A DNA stretch of 64,000 nucleotides from Vreelandella nigrificans (GCF_002374315.1 NZ_NWUX01000007.1:120986-184985), one strand, 5' to 3'; counted from the first letter of the stretch, positions 16,167 through 25,378 are shown. Numbers and translations are program-made. Notes: generated from the letters alone by a model not told the origin.

Positions 16167-19100
16167 ATGCTCAATGCCAAGAAAATGCGTGACTCTGCCA
16201 TCTGGCAAGCCGACCTTGATGCACTTATGCAGCGTGTTAGTGACCACTACATCGTGGACGAACACACCTACGTAAGCGAACTAATCAAGCTGCTGGATGC
16301 TGATCGCGAAGACTTCGCTCGCATTGAGGCAAATACTGCTGCCCTGGTACGCGACGTACGCAAAATGGACACCGCCGTCGACACTATCGACGAACTGCTG
16401 CAGCAATACAGCCTGGATACCCATGAAGGGCTAATGCTGATGTGTTTAGCAGAAGCTATGCTGCGCATTCCCGACAAAGAAACCGCCGACGCGCTGATTG
16501 AAGATAAACTCGGGCCCGCCGACTGGCAGTCCCACGTGGGTAAAAGCGAGTCCTGGTTGGTCAATGCCTCTACCTGGGGTTTATTGATGACCGGCCGCGT
16601 ACTCAAGATGGATCACCCCAAAGAGGGGCAGCCTGCCAGCTTCATTAATCGCATGGTTAACCGCATGGGCGAACCGGTTATTCGCCGCGCCATGTACGAA
16701 GCGATGAAGATCATGGGTAAGCAGTTTGTATTAGGGCGCGACATTAACGAAGCACTCAAACGCTCAAAGCCACTGTTTAATAAAGGCTACACCTACTCCT
16801 ACGATATGCTGGGTGAAGCGGCCCGCACCCGTGACGATGCTAAGCGCTATTTTGATGATTACGCGCGCGCTATCGAACAAGTAGGCAAAACCTGCAAAAC
16901 CCTTGGCGATAAGACACCTGCGCCGTCTGTTTCCATCAAGCTATCTGCGTTGCACCCTCGCTATGAGTTTGGTCGCCGTGAACAGGTACTTGCTGAACTG
17001 GTCGACACCGTTATCAAACTTGTCACCCAGGCCCGTGCACTGGGTGTGGCAGTGACTATTGACGCCGAAGAAGTGGATCGGCTTGAGCTTTCATTGGAAG
17101 TATTCCGGGCCATCTACGAAAGTACGGCAGCCAAAGGCTGGGGGCATTTCGGTTTAGTCATCCAGGCCTATTCAAAACGTGCACTACCAGTATTGCATTA
17201 CATTAACCGGCTAGCCGACCAGCAGGGAGACGAAATTCCCCTACGCCTGGTGAAAGGTGCCTATTGGGATACCGAAATTAAAGAGTCTCAGCAGCTTGGC
17301 GTTGACGGCTACCCGGTATTTACCCGCAAAGCGGGCACCGATGTGGCTTACCTTGCCTGCGCGCAATTCCTACTTTCTGACGATACCAAAGGGCGCATTT
17401 TTCCACAGTTCGCTACCCACAACGCCCACACGATCACTACGATTCTAGAATTTGCCAACCGTGACAGCCGTCCGTTTGAGTTCCAGCGTCTGCACGGCAT
17501 GGGTGAAGCCCTATACGACGCCGCACTTGAACGTGCACCTAAAGGCACCTACTGCCGCATTTACGCCCCAGTGGGCGCTCATAAAGATCTGCTGCCCTAC
17601 TTGGTTCGCCGCCTACTGGAAAACGGCGCAAATTCATCGTTCGTTCACCAGCTAGTAGATCCGGACGTGCCGGTAGAGTGGCTGTGCAAGCACCCAATAG
17701 AAACGCTTCGCCAGCAGAAAAACCTGGCTAACCAGAACATTCCATTGCCTAAAGACATTTACGGGCCAAAACGACGTAATTCCCGCGGGGTGAATCTCAA
17801 TATTCGCAGCCACTACTATCCGCTGATGGAAAAGATGGCCGCGTTTATGGATAAGCAATACCCCGCTAAACCGCTACTCGCCTTTGATGTGGCTGACGAC
17901 GCTGCCACTACCCATAGCGTGACTAGCCCATTTGATCGCCGTCAAATCGTGGGCAGCGTGCAGTGGACCAGCAAAGAGCAAGCGACCAAAGCACTGGACG
18001 CCGCCTGGGCAGCGTTTCCCCGCTGGGATGCGACGCCTGTGGCCGAACGTGCCGCGATCGTGCGTCGTCTTGGTGATTTGATGGAAGAGCACATGCCAGA
18101 ACTGATGGCATTATGCTCCCGGGAAGGCGGCAAGCTGCTCACCGATGGCGTTGATGAGATCAAAGAAGCGGTTGATTTCTGCCGTTTCTATGCCATGCGC
18201 GCGGAAGAAGATTTTGGCGAAGCTGTGACGCTTCCTGGCCCTACTGGGGAGTCTAATCGCTTGATCTTTGGCGGCAAAGGCGTATTCGCTGCGATTAGCC
18301 CCTGGAACTTCCCCGTTGCCATTTTCTGCGGTCAGGTAGTTGCAGCCGCCGTCGCTGGCAACACGGTGCTAGCTAAGCCTGCAGAACAGACTTCAATTGT
18401 TGCTCATCGCGTCATTGAACTGCTCTACGAAGCAGGCATGCCCCGCGATGTTGTTCAGCTGTTACCAGGTGATGGCCCTACCGTGGGCAGTGTACTGACC
18501 TCTGACCCGCGGATTACCGGCGTGGTATTTACCGGCGGCACCGATACTGCGCAGATTATTAACCGCGCATTGGCGGCGCGGGAAAATGCTCCTCTTCCCA
18601 CGCTCATCGCTGAAACGGGCGGCATGAACGCCATGATTGTGGACTCGACTGCCCTGCCAGAACAAGTCGTCGTGGATGTAATTCAATCTGCATTCCAGAG
18701 CGCCGGGCAGCGCTGTTCCGCGCTGCGAGTTCTTTACCTTCAGGATGATGTTGCTGATCGCGTCATTGCAATCCTCAAAGGCGCCATGAATGAACTACGC
18801 GTTGGCGACCCGCGCGACCTAGGTACCGATGTGGGGCCCGTTATCGACGAAGATGCTCGTAAAGGTCTATTGGCTCATATCGACACATTAAAGGGTGAAA
18901 ACCGCTTAGTGGCAGAAACCGCCATGGCCGCAGAGCACACTCAAAACGGTACTTTTGTTGCCCCTGTCGCCTTTACGATCGACAGCATTGACGCACTTAC
19001 CCGCGAGCAATTCGGTCCGGTACTGCACATAGTGCGCTACAAAGCCAAAGAGCTCGATAAAGTCATTAATGACATCAACGGTCGCAACTACGGCCTGACG

Positions 19101-19358
19101 TTTGGGGTACACAGCCGCAACGAATCCTTTGCCGCTGAAATAGCACAGAAGATGCGGGTGGGCAATGTATACATTAACCGCAACATTATCGGTGCGGTGG
19201 TGGGCGTTCAGCCGTTTGGTGGCCAAGGTCTTTCAGGCACAGGCCCTAAAGCCGGTGGCCCTCATTACTTGACGCGCTTTGTGACAGAGAAAACGATTAC
19301 TAATAACACCGCAGCGTTAGGCGGGAATGCGTCACTGTTGGCGCTTGGCGATGAGTAA
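16167..19358 (+). CDS. putA: Bifunctional proline dehydrogenase/P5C dehydrogenase, short form (type A-like)
   Basis: This enzyme oxidises proline to glutamate in two steps on one chain, the first with FAD at the membrane and the second with NAD. The 1063-residue protein starts directly with the helical arm domain and has no N-terminal ribbon-helix-helix, so it should not repress its own gene. The FAD-binding barrel (about residues 180-480) has YSYDMLGEAA, KLSALHPRYE, LVKGAYWDTEI and YAPVGAHKDLLPYLVRRLLE. The aldehyde dehydrogenase part has AISPWNFPVAIF, ETGGMNAMIVDSTA and the catalytic cysteine C850 in SAGQRCSALR. It ends in the conserved tail TAALGGNASLL without the extra C-terminal domain of longer PutAs. 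ATG 16167 has GGGGG six bases upstream. putP follows. Confidence 0.95.
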   Translation: MLNAKKMRDSAIWQADLDALMQRVSDHYIVDEHTYVSELIKLLDADREDFARIEANTAALVRDVRKMDTAVDTIDELLQQYSLDTHEGLMLMCLAEAMLRIPDKETADALIEDKLGPADWQSHVGKSESWLVNASTWGLLMTGRVLKMDHPKEGQPASFINRMVNRMGEPVIRRAMYEAMKIMGKQFVLGRDINEALKRSKPLFNKGYTYSYDMLGEAARTRDDAKRYFDDYARAIEQVGKTCKTLGDKTPAPSVSIKLSALHPRYEFGRREQVLAELVDTVIKLVTQARALGVAVTIDAEEVDRLELSLEVFRAIYESTAAKGWGHFGLVIQAYSKRALPVLHYINRLADQQGDEIPLRLVKGAYWDTEIKESQQLGVDGYPVFTRKAGTDVAYLACAQFLLSDDTKGRIFPQFATHNAHTITTILEFANRDSRPFEFQRLHGMGEALYDAALERAPKGTYCRIYAPVGAHKDLLPYLVRRLLENGANSSFVHQLVDPDVPVEWLCKHPIETLRQQKNLANQNIPLPKDIYGPKRRNSRGVNLNIRSHYYPLMEKMAAFMDKQYPAKPLLAFDVADDAATTHSVTSPFDRRQIVGSVQWTSKEQATKALDAAWAAFPRWDATPVAERAAIVRRLGDLMEEHMPELMALCSREGGKLLTDGVDEIKEAVDFCRFYAMRAEEDFGEAVTLPGPTGESNRLIFGGKGVFAAISPWNFPVAIFCGQVVAAAVAGNTVLAKPAEQTSIVAHRVIELLYEAGMPRDVVQLLPGDGPTVGSVLTSDPRITGVVFTGGTDTAQIINRALAARENAPLPTLIAETGGMNAMIVDSTALPEQVVVDVIQSAFQSAGQRCSALRVLYLQDDVADRVIAILKGAMNELRVGDPRDLGTDVGPVIDEDARKGLLAHIDTLKGENRLVAETAMAAEHTQNGTFVAPVAFTIDSIDALTREQFGPVLHIVRYKAKELDKVINDINGRNYGLTFGVHSRNESFAAEIAQKMRVGNVYINRNIIGAVVGVQPFGGQGLSGTGPKAGGPHYLTRFVTEKTITNNTAALGGNASLLALGDE

Positions 19359-19408
19359 TCAGCTCATCGAGCATTACTAACCTGAAGTTCTGAACAGGAA
19401 ACTACCTT

Positions 19409-19525
19409 ATGGCGGAAAATAATACAGGGATTGCCATTACCTTCGCAGCTGATCGGCTGCGAATACGTGGCAGCCACCTTTCTAGCTGCCTTCTTAGCGG
19501 GCGCTCTCCGGAGCCAGTAACGTGA
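19409..19525 (+). CDS. Possible 38-residue leader or small protein between putA and putP
   Basis: A short frame starts with ATG at 19409 behind AGGAAA (19396-19401) and ends at TGA 19523-19525. The product begins MAENNTGIAITFAADR and has an arginine- and serine-rich second half. It overlaps two hairpins, TTCGCAGC/GCTGCGAA at 19442-19463 and GGCAGC/GCTGCC at 19469-19490, so it may act as a leader rather than make a useful protein, or may be accidental. I recognise no family. Confidence 0.3.
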   Translation: MAENNTGIAITFAADRLRIRGSHLSSCLLSGRSPEPVT

Positions 19526-19620
19526 AGATAAAGGGCTAACAAAAAAAGCCGCGTCTCTACCGAAGTCTGCATACGATCCGATTATGCACGGTAAGTGCGC
19601 TGAACCTGTCGGAGTTAGGG

Positions 19621-19660
19621 TTGTACGAAAAGTCGGCTAATGCAGGCATTTTTCGTACAA
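19621..19660 (+). promoter_or_regulatory. Perfect 11-base inverted repeat upstream of putP
   Basis: TTGTACGAAAA (19621-19631) and TTTTCGTACAA (19650-19660) form a perfect dyad with an 18-base spacer, 35 bases before the putP start. It could be an operator or, in RNA, a hairpin just before the ribosome-binding site that changes translation or protects the 5' end. It is followed by no T run that would make it a terminator. Confidence 0.45.
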
Positions 19661-19695
19661 AATCTAGCCCCGTTCTGACGAACTGGAGAAGTTTC

Positions 19696-21186
19696 ATGGC
19701 TATAGGTGTTTGGATCAGTCTAATCGCGTACTTTGCGCTCATGATCGCCATTGGTATTTATGCGATGCGCAAATCCACCTCTTCATCTGAAGATTATATG
19801 CTGGGTGGCCGTACCCTCAGCCCAAAAGTCGCAGCCCTGTCGGCGGGCGCTTCGGACATGAGCGGTTGGTTGCTGCTAGGTTTACCCGGTGCAATGTTTG
19901 TATCTGGCTTAGGCTCAGCCTGGATTGGTATCGGCCTGCTTGTAGGTGCTTTCTTCAACTGGCTTCTCGTTGCACCGCGCCTTCGTGAACAAACCGTTCA
20001 CTATGGTAACGCGATTACCATTCCAGCGTTTCTGGCCAACCGGTTTCCGACCCGGTCTATGTCGCTGAGAACCGTCTCCGCGATTGTTATCGTTATCTTT
20101 TTCGCGGTTTATACGGCATCAGGCCTAGTGGCCGGCGGTAAGCTGTTTGAAAGCGCGTTTTCCGGCATTTACAACTTCGGTGATATGAGCAACTACGCCA
20201 TGGGCGTGATGATCACCCTCGGTGTAGTGCTTATTTACACCGTTGTCGGCGGTTTCCTAGCGGTGAGCATGACTGACTTCGTGCAAGGCTGCATCATGAT
20301 GCTAGCATTGGTCATCATGCCAGCGGTCGTGCTATTTGGTGAAGGTGGTGGTGGCTTCTCCCAAGCGTCAGAGACACTCAATAGCGTCGATCCCACGCTA
20401 CTATCCTGGACATCGGGACTGACCTTTATCGGCTGGCTGTCTGCGGTTACCTGGGGCTTGGGCTATTTCGGCCAGCCGCACATTATTGTGCGCTTCATGG
20501 CTATCAGAACGCTGAAGGATGTACCTATTGCCCGCAACATTGGCATGGGTTGGATGCTTATTTCCCTGATCGGTGCCGTTTCGCTGGGCATCTTTGGCCG
20601 CGCCTATGCAATCCGTAACGGCCTGGATATTCAGGATCCGGAAACGATCTTTATTGTCCTCGCTAATTTGCTGTTCCATCCGCTGATCACGGGTTTCCTC
20701 TATGCCGCCCTGCTTGCAGCGGTTATGAGCACCGTTTCCAGTCAGCTTCTGGTGGCATCGTCATCACTTACTGAAGACTTCTACCGTCTGTTCCTGCACA
20801 AGAACGCAACCGAACAGCAGTGTGTGGCAGTAGGCCGTGTCTGTGTAGTGCTGGTAGGTGTCGTTGCCGCGGTAATTGCATCTAACGAAGATTCCCAAGT
20901 GCTTGGGCTGGTTAGTAATGCCTGGGCAGGCTTCGGTGCTGCGTTCGGTCCGCTGATTATTCTGTCGCTGATGTGGCCGCGTACGAACGGTAATGGCGCC
21001 ATCGCGGGCATGATAGTAGGTGCGGCCACCGTCATGATCTGGATTGCGTTAGGCTGGAACGGTGAATTTATGGGTGGCCCTGGTATCTACGAGATCATTC
21101 CTGGCTTCATCGCCTCCTTCATCGCCATCATGGTGGTGAGTAATGCGACTGCCGATTCTGGTGAATATCAGCACATCACTCGCTAG
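19696..21186 (+). CDS. putP: Sodium/proline symporter
   Basis: PutP brings proline into the cell with sodium, both for food and for osmotic balance. The 496-residue protein has about 13 membrane helices of the sodium/solute symporter family, with the PutP hallmarks SSEDYMLGGRTLSPKVAALS, ASDMSGWLLLGLPGAMF and the later YFGQPHIIVRFMAI. ATG 19696 has TGGAGAA at 19684-19690 and matches the start expected for the family; the frame is open upstream to 19621 through an inverted repeat, without a better site. It lies between two putA genes on the same strand. The C-terminal end VSNATADSGEYQHITR reappears in degraded form after the second putA. A stem-loop at 21208-21229 follows. Confidence 0.95.
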   Translation: MAIGVWISLIAYFALMIAIGIYAMRKSTSSSEDYMLGGRTLSPKVAALSAGASDMSGWLLLGLPGAMFVSGLGSAWIGIGLLVGAFFNWLLVAPRLREQTVHYGNAITIPAFLANRFPTRSMSLRTVSAIVIVIFFAVYTASGLVAGGKLFESAFSGIYNFGDMSNYAMGVMITLGVVLIYTVVGGFLAVSMTDFVQGCIMMLALVIMPAVVLFGEGGGGFSQASETLNSVDPTLLSWTSGLTFIGWLSAVTWGLGYFGQPHIIVRFMAIRTLKDVPIARNIGMGWMLISLIGAVSLGIFGRAYAIRNGLDIQDPETIFIVLANLLFHPLITGFLYAALLAAVMSTVSSQLLVASSSLTEDFYRLFLHKNATEQQCVAVGRVCVVLVGVVAAVIASNEDSQVLGLVSNAWAGFGAAFGPLIILSLMWPRTNGNGAIAGMIVGAATVMIWIALGWNGEFMGGPGIYEIIPGFIASFIAIMVVSNATADSGEYQHITR

Positions 21187-21207
21187 TAACATGCATTAAA
21201 AGCATTG

Positions 21208-21229
21208 AAGGGCTCCCGAGGGAGCCCTT
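21208..21229 (+). terminator. Stem-loop after putP
   Basis: Ten-base arms AAGGGCTCCC and GGGAGCCCTT flank a two-base centre, and the short outer pairs GCAT/ATGC extend it. There is no T run after it, so termination is probable but not certain. It separates putP from the second putA. Confidence 0.6.
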
Positions 21230-21338
21230 ATGCATGCGACATGAAGAACAGACCTAACCAACGGTGGGATCGCTTAACGGGGTAATAGTCCACTTTACTA
21301 TCCACTATTAACCCTCTGTGTCATCCAATATTCATCGC

Positions 21339-21383
21339 CCATGACCATAGGCCACCCCAGAATGTGGCTATTCAAGGTCATGG
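21339..21383. promoter_or_regulatory. Long imperfect inverted repeat upstream of the second putA
   Basis: CCATGACC (21339-21346) pairs with GGTCATGG (21376-21383), and inside it ATA-g-GCCAC pairs with GTGGC-TAT. The whole 45-base element sits 60-105 bases before the start of the second putA. It could be an operator or a leader hairpin. It has no sequence match to the direct repeats before the first putA. Confidence 0.4.
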
Positions 21384-21444
21384 AAAGACGGCATCTAAAT
21401 CGACGCACCAACGCTACGTGTCGACTAGCAAGGAGAGACTCAAT

Positions 21445-24400
21445 ATGAACGAAGCCAATCCTCATCTGCATAGCGACGTGAGTGAACTACGCTTACGTAT
21501 TCGCAGCAACTACGACGCCAATGAGGCAGATGTGCTGCACGGGCTTATCGAGCGTATCAAGCTCTCGGAGGATGACCGCAAAAAGGTTGCTGCCATTGGT
21601 GCCAAGTACGTAGAGCGCGTGCGCAAGGAAAGGTCTCCCTCAATGATGGAGGCATTCCTGGCCGAGTACGGACTCTCGACCACCGAGGGCGTCGGCCTCA
21701 TGTGTCTTGCAGAAGCGCTGCTGCGCGTGCCCGACGCAGAAACCATCGACGACCTGATCCACGACAAGATTGAGCCCTCTGACTGGGGCGCGCACTTGGG
21801 CAAGTCCTCCTCATCGATGGTCAACGCCTCGACCTGGGCGTTGCTACTCACCGGCAAGGTACTAGCAGAAGACCCTAAAGGTCCGACGCGGGCGCTACGC
21901 GGCCTGGTACGCCGCATGGGCGAGCCAGTGGTGCGTAAAGCCGTTGGTCAGTCGATGAAAATCCTTGGCCGCCAATTCGTGCTAGGTCAAACCATCGAAG
22001 AAGGCATGAAGAATGCCCGCGAATTGGAGAAACAGGGCTATACCTATTCCTACGATATGCTAGGCGAAGCAGCACGTACCGATGAGGACGCCGTCCGCTA
22101 TCACCAGGCCTATGCCAAAGCGATCACTGCAATTGCCGAGCAGGCCAGAGGTGATGTGCGTGGCAGCCCCGGCATCTCGGTGAAGCTCTCCGCGCTGCAT
22201 CCGCGCTATGAGTACACCCACCGCGAAACGGTGATGGCAGAGCTGGTGCCGCGCGCCAAAGAGTTGGTGCAGCAAGCAGCCAAGGCCAATATCGGTTTCA
22301 ATATCGACGCCGAAGAGCAAGACCGTCTGGATCTCTCCCTCGACGTGATTGAGGCACTGATGTCCGACCCCAGCTTGGATGGATGGGACGGCTTTGGCGT
22401 CGTGGTGCAGGCCTATGGTCGCCGCGCCGCGCCAGTGATTGAAGCACTCTACGAACTGGCCGAGCGCTTTAACCGCAAGATCATGGTGCGTCTGGTGAAA
22501 GGCGCTTACTGGGATACCGAGATCAAGCTGTCTCAAGAGATGGGTGTGAAGACGTTCCCGGTCTTCACGCGCAAGGTTAATACTGACGTCAGCTACATGG
22601 CCTGCGCCCAGATGCTGCTCGACCGTCGCGACCGCATCTACCCGCAGTTCGCCACTCACAACGCCCATACCTGTGCCTCTATCGTTGAGATGGCGGGCAG
22701 CGACAAGGACAGCTACGAGTTTCAGCGCCTGCATGGCATGGGCGAGTCGCTGCACCACATCGTTAAAGAGACAGAAGGCACGCACTGCCGCATTTACGCC
22801 CCGGTTGGTGCACACCGCGACCTGCTGGCCTACTTGGTACGCCGCCTGCTAGAGAACGGTGCAAATTCTTCGTTCGTCAACCAGGTGGTGGATAGCTCTA
22901 TTCCGCCCAGTGAAGTCTCAAAGGATCCGATTGAAGGATTCAAGCAGCTCGGCAACGACGTATCAAGCCCACTGATCCGCCAACCCGGCGAACTGTTCGC
23001 ACCCGACCGCAAGAACTCCAAGGGTTACCGCATCAACGAACCGGCCTCTATCCTGCCGCTGCTCAACGCCCGCGAAGCGTTTGCAGATACTACCTGGACA
23101 GCAGGCCCCATGTTGGTGGGTAACCCCGCCCCCCAAGGCCCGGCGCGTGATGCCCTGTCCCCCGCCGACGGCAAGCGCGTGATTGGCAAGGTACATGAGG
23201 CCACCCCAGAGGAGGTAGCCACTGCCCTTGACGCCGCCGAGGCAGGTTTCCGCGAATGGTCGGCGCGCCCCGTGGCCGAGCGTGCAGAGGTATTGCGTCG
23301 TACTGCCGACCTCTACGAGGAGCACATCGCCGAGCTGACCGTGATCACCACGCGAGAAGCTGGCAAGATGATGTTTGACGGCATCGCTGAAGTGCGTGAG
23401 GCTGTGGATTTCCTGCGCTACTACGCTAACGAAGGCGAGCGTCTGGAAGCAGAAGAGCCCGGCAGCGCCCGCGGCATCTTCGTTTGTATCAGCCCGTGGA
23501 ACTTCCCGCTGGCGATTACTACCGGCCAAATTGCGGCAGCCTTGGTAGCTGGCAATGCGGTACTTGCCAAGCCCGCTGAGCAAACACCGCTGATCGCCGC
23601 CCGTGCGGTAGAGCTAATGCGTGAAGCGGGCCTGCCGGAAGCAGCACTACAGTTGCTGCCTGGCGATGGTCCAACGGTGGGTGGCCCGCTGACTAGCGAT
23701 CCGCGTATCGCGGGTGTCTGCTTCACTGGCTCGACCCCGGTCGCACAGATCATCCACAAAGCCCTGGCGGAGAATGCGGGTCCCGACGCGGTGCTGATCG
23801 CCGAGACTGGTGGTCTTAACTCCATGATTGTGGACTCCACGGCGCTGACCGAACAGGCGGTGCGCGATATTCTGATCTCCTCTTTCCAGTCGGCTGGCCA
23901 GCGCTGTTCGGCGCTACGCATGCTGTATGTCCAGGAAGAGGCTCGCGACCGGCTGCTCAACATGCTCTATGGCGCCATGGACGCGCTCACCATTGGCGAC
24001 CCCTGGAACACCGACACCGACGTATCACCCGTAATCGACGCCGATGCCCAGGCCGAGATTAGCGACTACGTAGCCACCCACGAGAAAGCGGGCAAGGTGC
24101 TGAAGAAGCTCTCCGCGCCAACCACCGGCACCTTCGTTACCCCGGCGGTGATCGAGGTTGGGGGAATTGAAGATCTCGAACGTGAAATCTTCGGCCCTGT
24201 TCTACACGTGGCCACCTTCAAGGCGCGAGATATCGACAAGGTCGTCGACGATATCAATGGTAAGGGCTACGGGCTGACCTTCGGCCTGCATACCCGCATT
24301 GATGACCGCGTGCAGCAGATCGTTGAGCGCATTCATGTTGGCAACGTCTACGTCAACCGCAACCAGATCGGTGCCATTGTCGGCTCTCAGCCGTTCGGCG

Positions 24401-25110
24401 GCGAAGGCCTCTCTGGCACCGGGCCCAAAGCTGGCGGACCACTCTATACCACTCGCTTCCGCCGAACTGCCACCGCTGAGCACAGCGACGCGCCGCAGGG
24501 AAATGCAGTGACACTCCAAGAGCTGGAGTCGGCCTTCGACGGCTTGGATTCGCGTAACTGGGCGGTACGCCCTAATCGGATCGAGGTGCTGCGCAAAGCG
24601 CTCTCCGGCAAAGGCGGCGTGATCCGCAAGGCGCTTGCCGAAACAGCAGCCTTGGATATGACGTCCCAGACATTGCCGGGGCCGACGGGGGAAAGCAACC
24701 GTTTGGCGATGTATCCCAAGGGAGTGATTTTGTGCCTAGGACCAACCCTGGATATCGCTATTGCCCAGGCTGCTCAGGCCCTCGGCACCGGCTGTGCAGC
24801 GGTTGTCATCGCGCCAGGCGCGGTTCAAGCAGTTCAACCATTGATTGATGCCAGCGTACCAGTGGCCGGGCTTGATGGAAGTGTCTCCGCCTCGACGCTC
24901 AGCGAGATCAAAGGCATTGCGGCGGTAGCCGCGGCTGGTGCCAGCGACTGGACGCGTGAGCTGCGAATTGCGCTGGCTAAGCGCGACGGAGCCATTATAC
25001 CGCTCGAGACCCAGACTATTTCGCCAGACCGCTACGTGGTGGAACGCCATCTGTGCATCGATACGACTGCGGCGGGTGGTAACGCCAGCCTACTGGCAAC
25101 GGCCGAATAG
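21445..25110 (+). CDS. putA: Bifunctional proline dehydrogenase/P5C dehydrogenase, long form (type B-like)
   Basis: A second PutA of 1221 residues, doing the same two-step oxidation of proline to glutamate. It also lacks the DNA-binding domain. The barrel motifs YSYDMLGEAA, KLSALHPRYE, LVKGAYWDTEI and YAPVGAHRDLLAYLVRRLLE are intact, as is the dehydrogenase with catalytic C821 in SAGQRCSALR. Unlike its neighbour it carries a further domain of about 190 residues after the dehydrogenase (from about residue 1015, with TLPGPTGESNRLAMYPKGV), the inactive aldehyde-dehydrogenase-like cap of type B and C PutAs, ending in TAAGGNASLL. ATG 21445 has AGGAGAG at 21431-21437. Third positions are visibly richer in G and C than in the first putA, hinting at separate ancestry. 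Two such enzymes side by side may serve different salt or nutrient states. Confidence 0.95.
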   Translation: MNEANPHLHSDVSELRLRIRSNYDANEADVLHGLIERIKLSEDDRKKVAAIGAKYVERVRKERSPSMMEAFLAEYGLSTTEGVGLMCLAEALLRVPDAETIDDLIHDKIEPSDWGAHLGKSSSSMVNASTWALLLTGKVLAEDPKGPTRALRGLVRRMGEPVVRKAVGQSMKILGRQFVLGQTIEEGMKNARELEKQGYTYSYDMLGEAARTDEDAVRYHQAYAKAITAIAEQARGDVRGSPGISVKLSALHPRYEYTHRETVMAELVPRAKELVQQAAKANIGFNIDAEEQDRLDLSLDVIEALMSDPSLDGWDGFGVVVQAYGRRAAPVIEALYELAERFNRKIMVRLVKGAYWDTEIKLSQEMGVKTFPVFTRKVNTDVSYMACAQMLLDRRDRIYPQFATHNAHTCASIVEMAGSDKDSYEFQRLHGMGESLHHIVKETEGTHCRIYAPVGAHRDLLAYLVRRLLENGANSSFVNQVVDSSIPPSEVSKDPIEGFKQLGNDVSSPLIRQPGELFAPDRKNSKGYRINEPASILPLLNAREAFADTTWTAGPMLVGNPAPQGPARDALSPADGKRVIGKVHEATPEEVATALDAAEAGFREWSARPVAERAEVLRRTADLYEEHIAELTVITTREAGKMMFDGIAEVREAVDFLRYYANEGERLEAEEPGSARGIFVCISPWNFPLAITTGQIAAALVAGNAVLAKPAEQTPLIAARAVELMREAGLPEAALQLLPGDGPTVGGPLTSDPRIAGVCFTGSTPVAQIIHKALAENAGPDAVLIAETGGLNSMIVDSTALTEQAVRDILISSFQSAGQRCSALRMLYVQEEARDRLLNMLYGAMDALTIGDPWNTDTDVSPVIDADAQAEISDYVATHEKAGKVLKKLSAPTTGTFVTPAVIEVGGIEDLEREIFGPVLHVATFKARDIDKVVDDINGKGYGLTFGLHTRIDDRVQQIVERIHVGNVYVNRNQIGAIVGSQPFGGEGLSGTGPKAGGPLYTTRFRRTATAEHSDAPQGNAVTLQELESAFDGLDSRNWAVRPNRIEVLRKALSGKGGVIRKALAETAALDMTSQTLPGPTGESNRLAMYPKGVILCLGPTLDIAIAQAAQALGTGCAAVVIAPGAVQAVQPLIDASVPVAGLDGSVSASTLSEIKGIAAVAAAGASDWTRELRIALAKRDGAIIPLETQTISPDRYVVERHLCIDTTAAGGNASLLATAE

Positions 25111-25154
25111 GCTCGCCAGCTTTGTTGACGTATCAATTTCGCCAAGGCAGTGAC

Positions 25155-25199
25155 CTCATATTGCCGGGAGGCGGCCAGCACTGGCGCCTCTGATATGAG
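25155..25199 (+). terminator. Long stem-loop after the second putA
   Basis: Outer arms CTCATAT (25155-25161) and ATATGAG (25193-25199) enclose an inner hairpin GAGGCG/CGCCTC (25168-25173 with 25185-25190) topped by CCA/TGG. It lacks a T run. It probably limits read-through or protects the 3' end of the putA transcript. Confidence 0.45.
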
Positions 25200-25247
25200 T
25201 GACGTGACTGGTTGGGTTGCTATTGGGCCTACCTAGCGCAATATTTG

Positions 25248-25298
25248 GTGAGCAATATGGCTGCTGACGCGGGTGAATATAAGCATATCGATCGGTAA
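25248..25298 (+). pseudogene. putP: Relic of the 3' end of a second putP
   Basis: Reading from 25248, the frame gives V-SNMAADAGEYKHIDR followed by a TAA stop at 25296-25298. The intact putP ends V-SNATADSGEYQHITR, so 11 of the 15 residues after the valine agree and both reach the stop together. Upstream of it the reading frame no longer matches the symporter. The fragment therefore looks like what is left of a second putP that once followed the second putA. No promoter or start is attached to it. Confidence 0.8.
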
Positions 25299-25346
25299 AC
25301 GCGTGCGGTTGACGCACTCGACATAGTCAAACAATCGTTGGCCATG

Positions 25347-25378
25347 AGACCTTCCCGACTGTTCGGGAAGGTCTTATT
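25347..25378 (+). terminator. Intrinsic terminator at the end of the proline region
   Basis: A perfect 12-base-pair stem (25347-25358 with 25363-25374) and the loop CTGT are followed by TTATTCGTTT. It closes the putA-putP-putA array and lies 50 bases after the putP relic, the place expected for the original end of the second putP. Confidence 0.85.

Noticed and set aside
22060..22815. A 251-codon minus-strand frame inside the second putA
   Set aside because: It is antisense to conserved proline dehydrogenase motifs; long antisense frames are common in G/C-rich genes.
23421..23963. A 180-codon minus-strand frame in the second putA
   Set aside because: Same reason: it lies opposite the aldehyde dehydrogenase domain and has serine-rich shadow-like composition.
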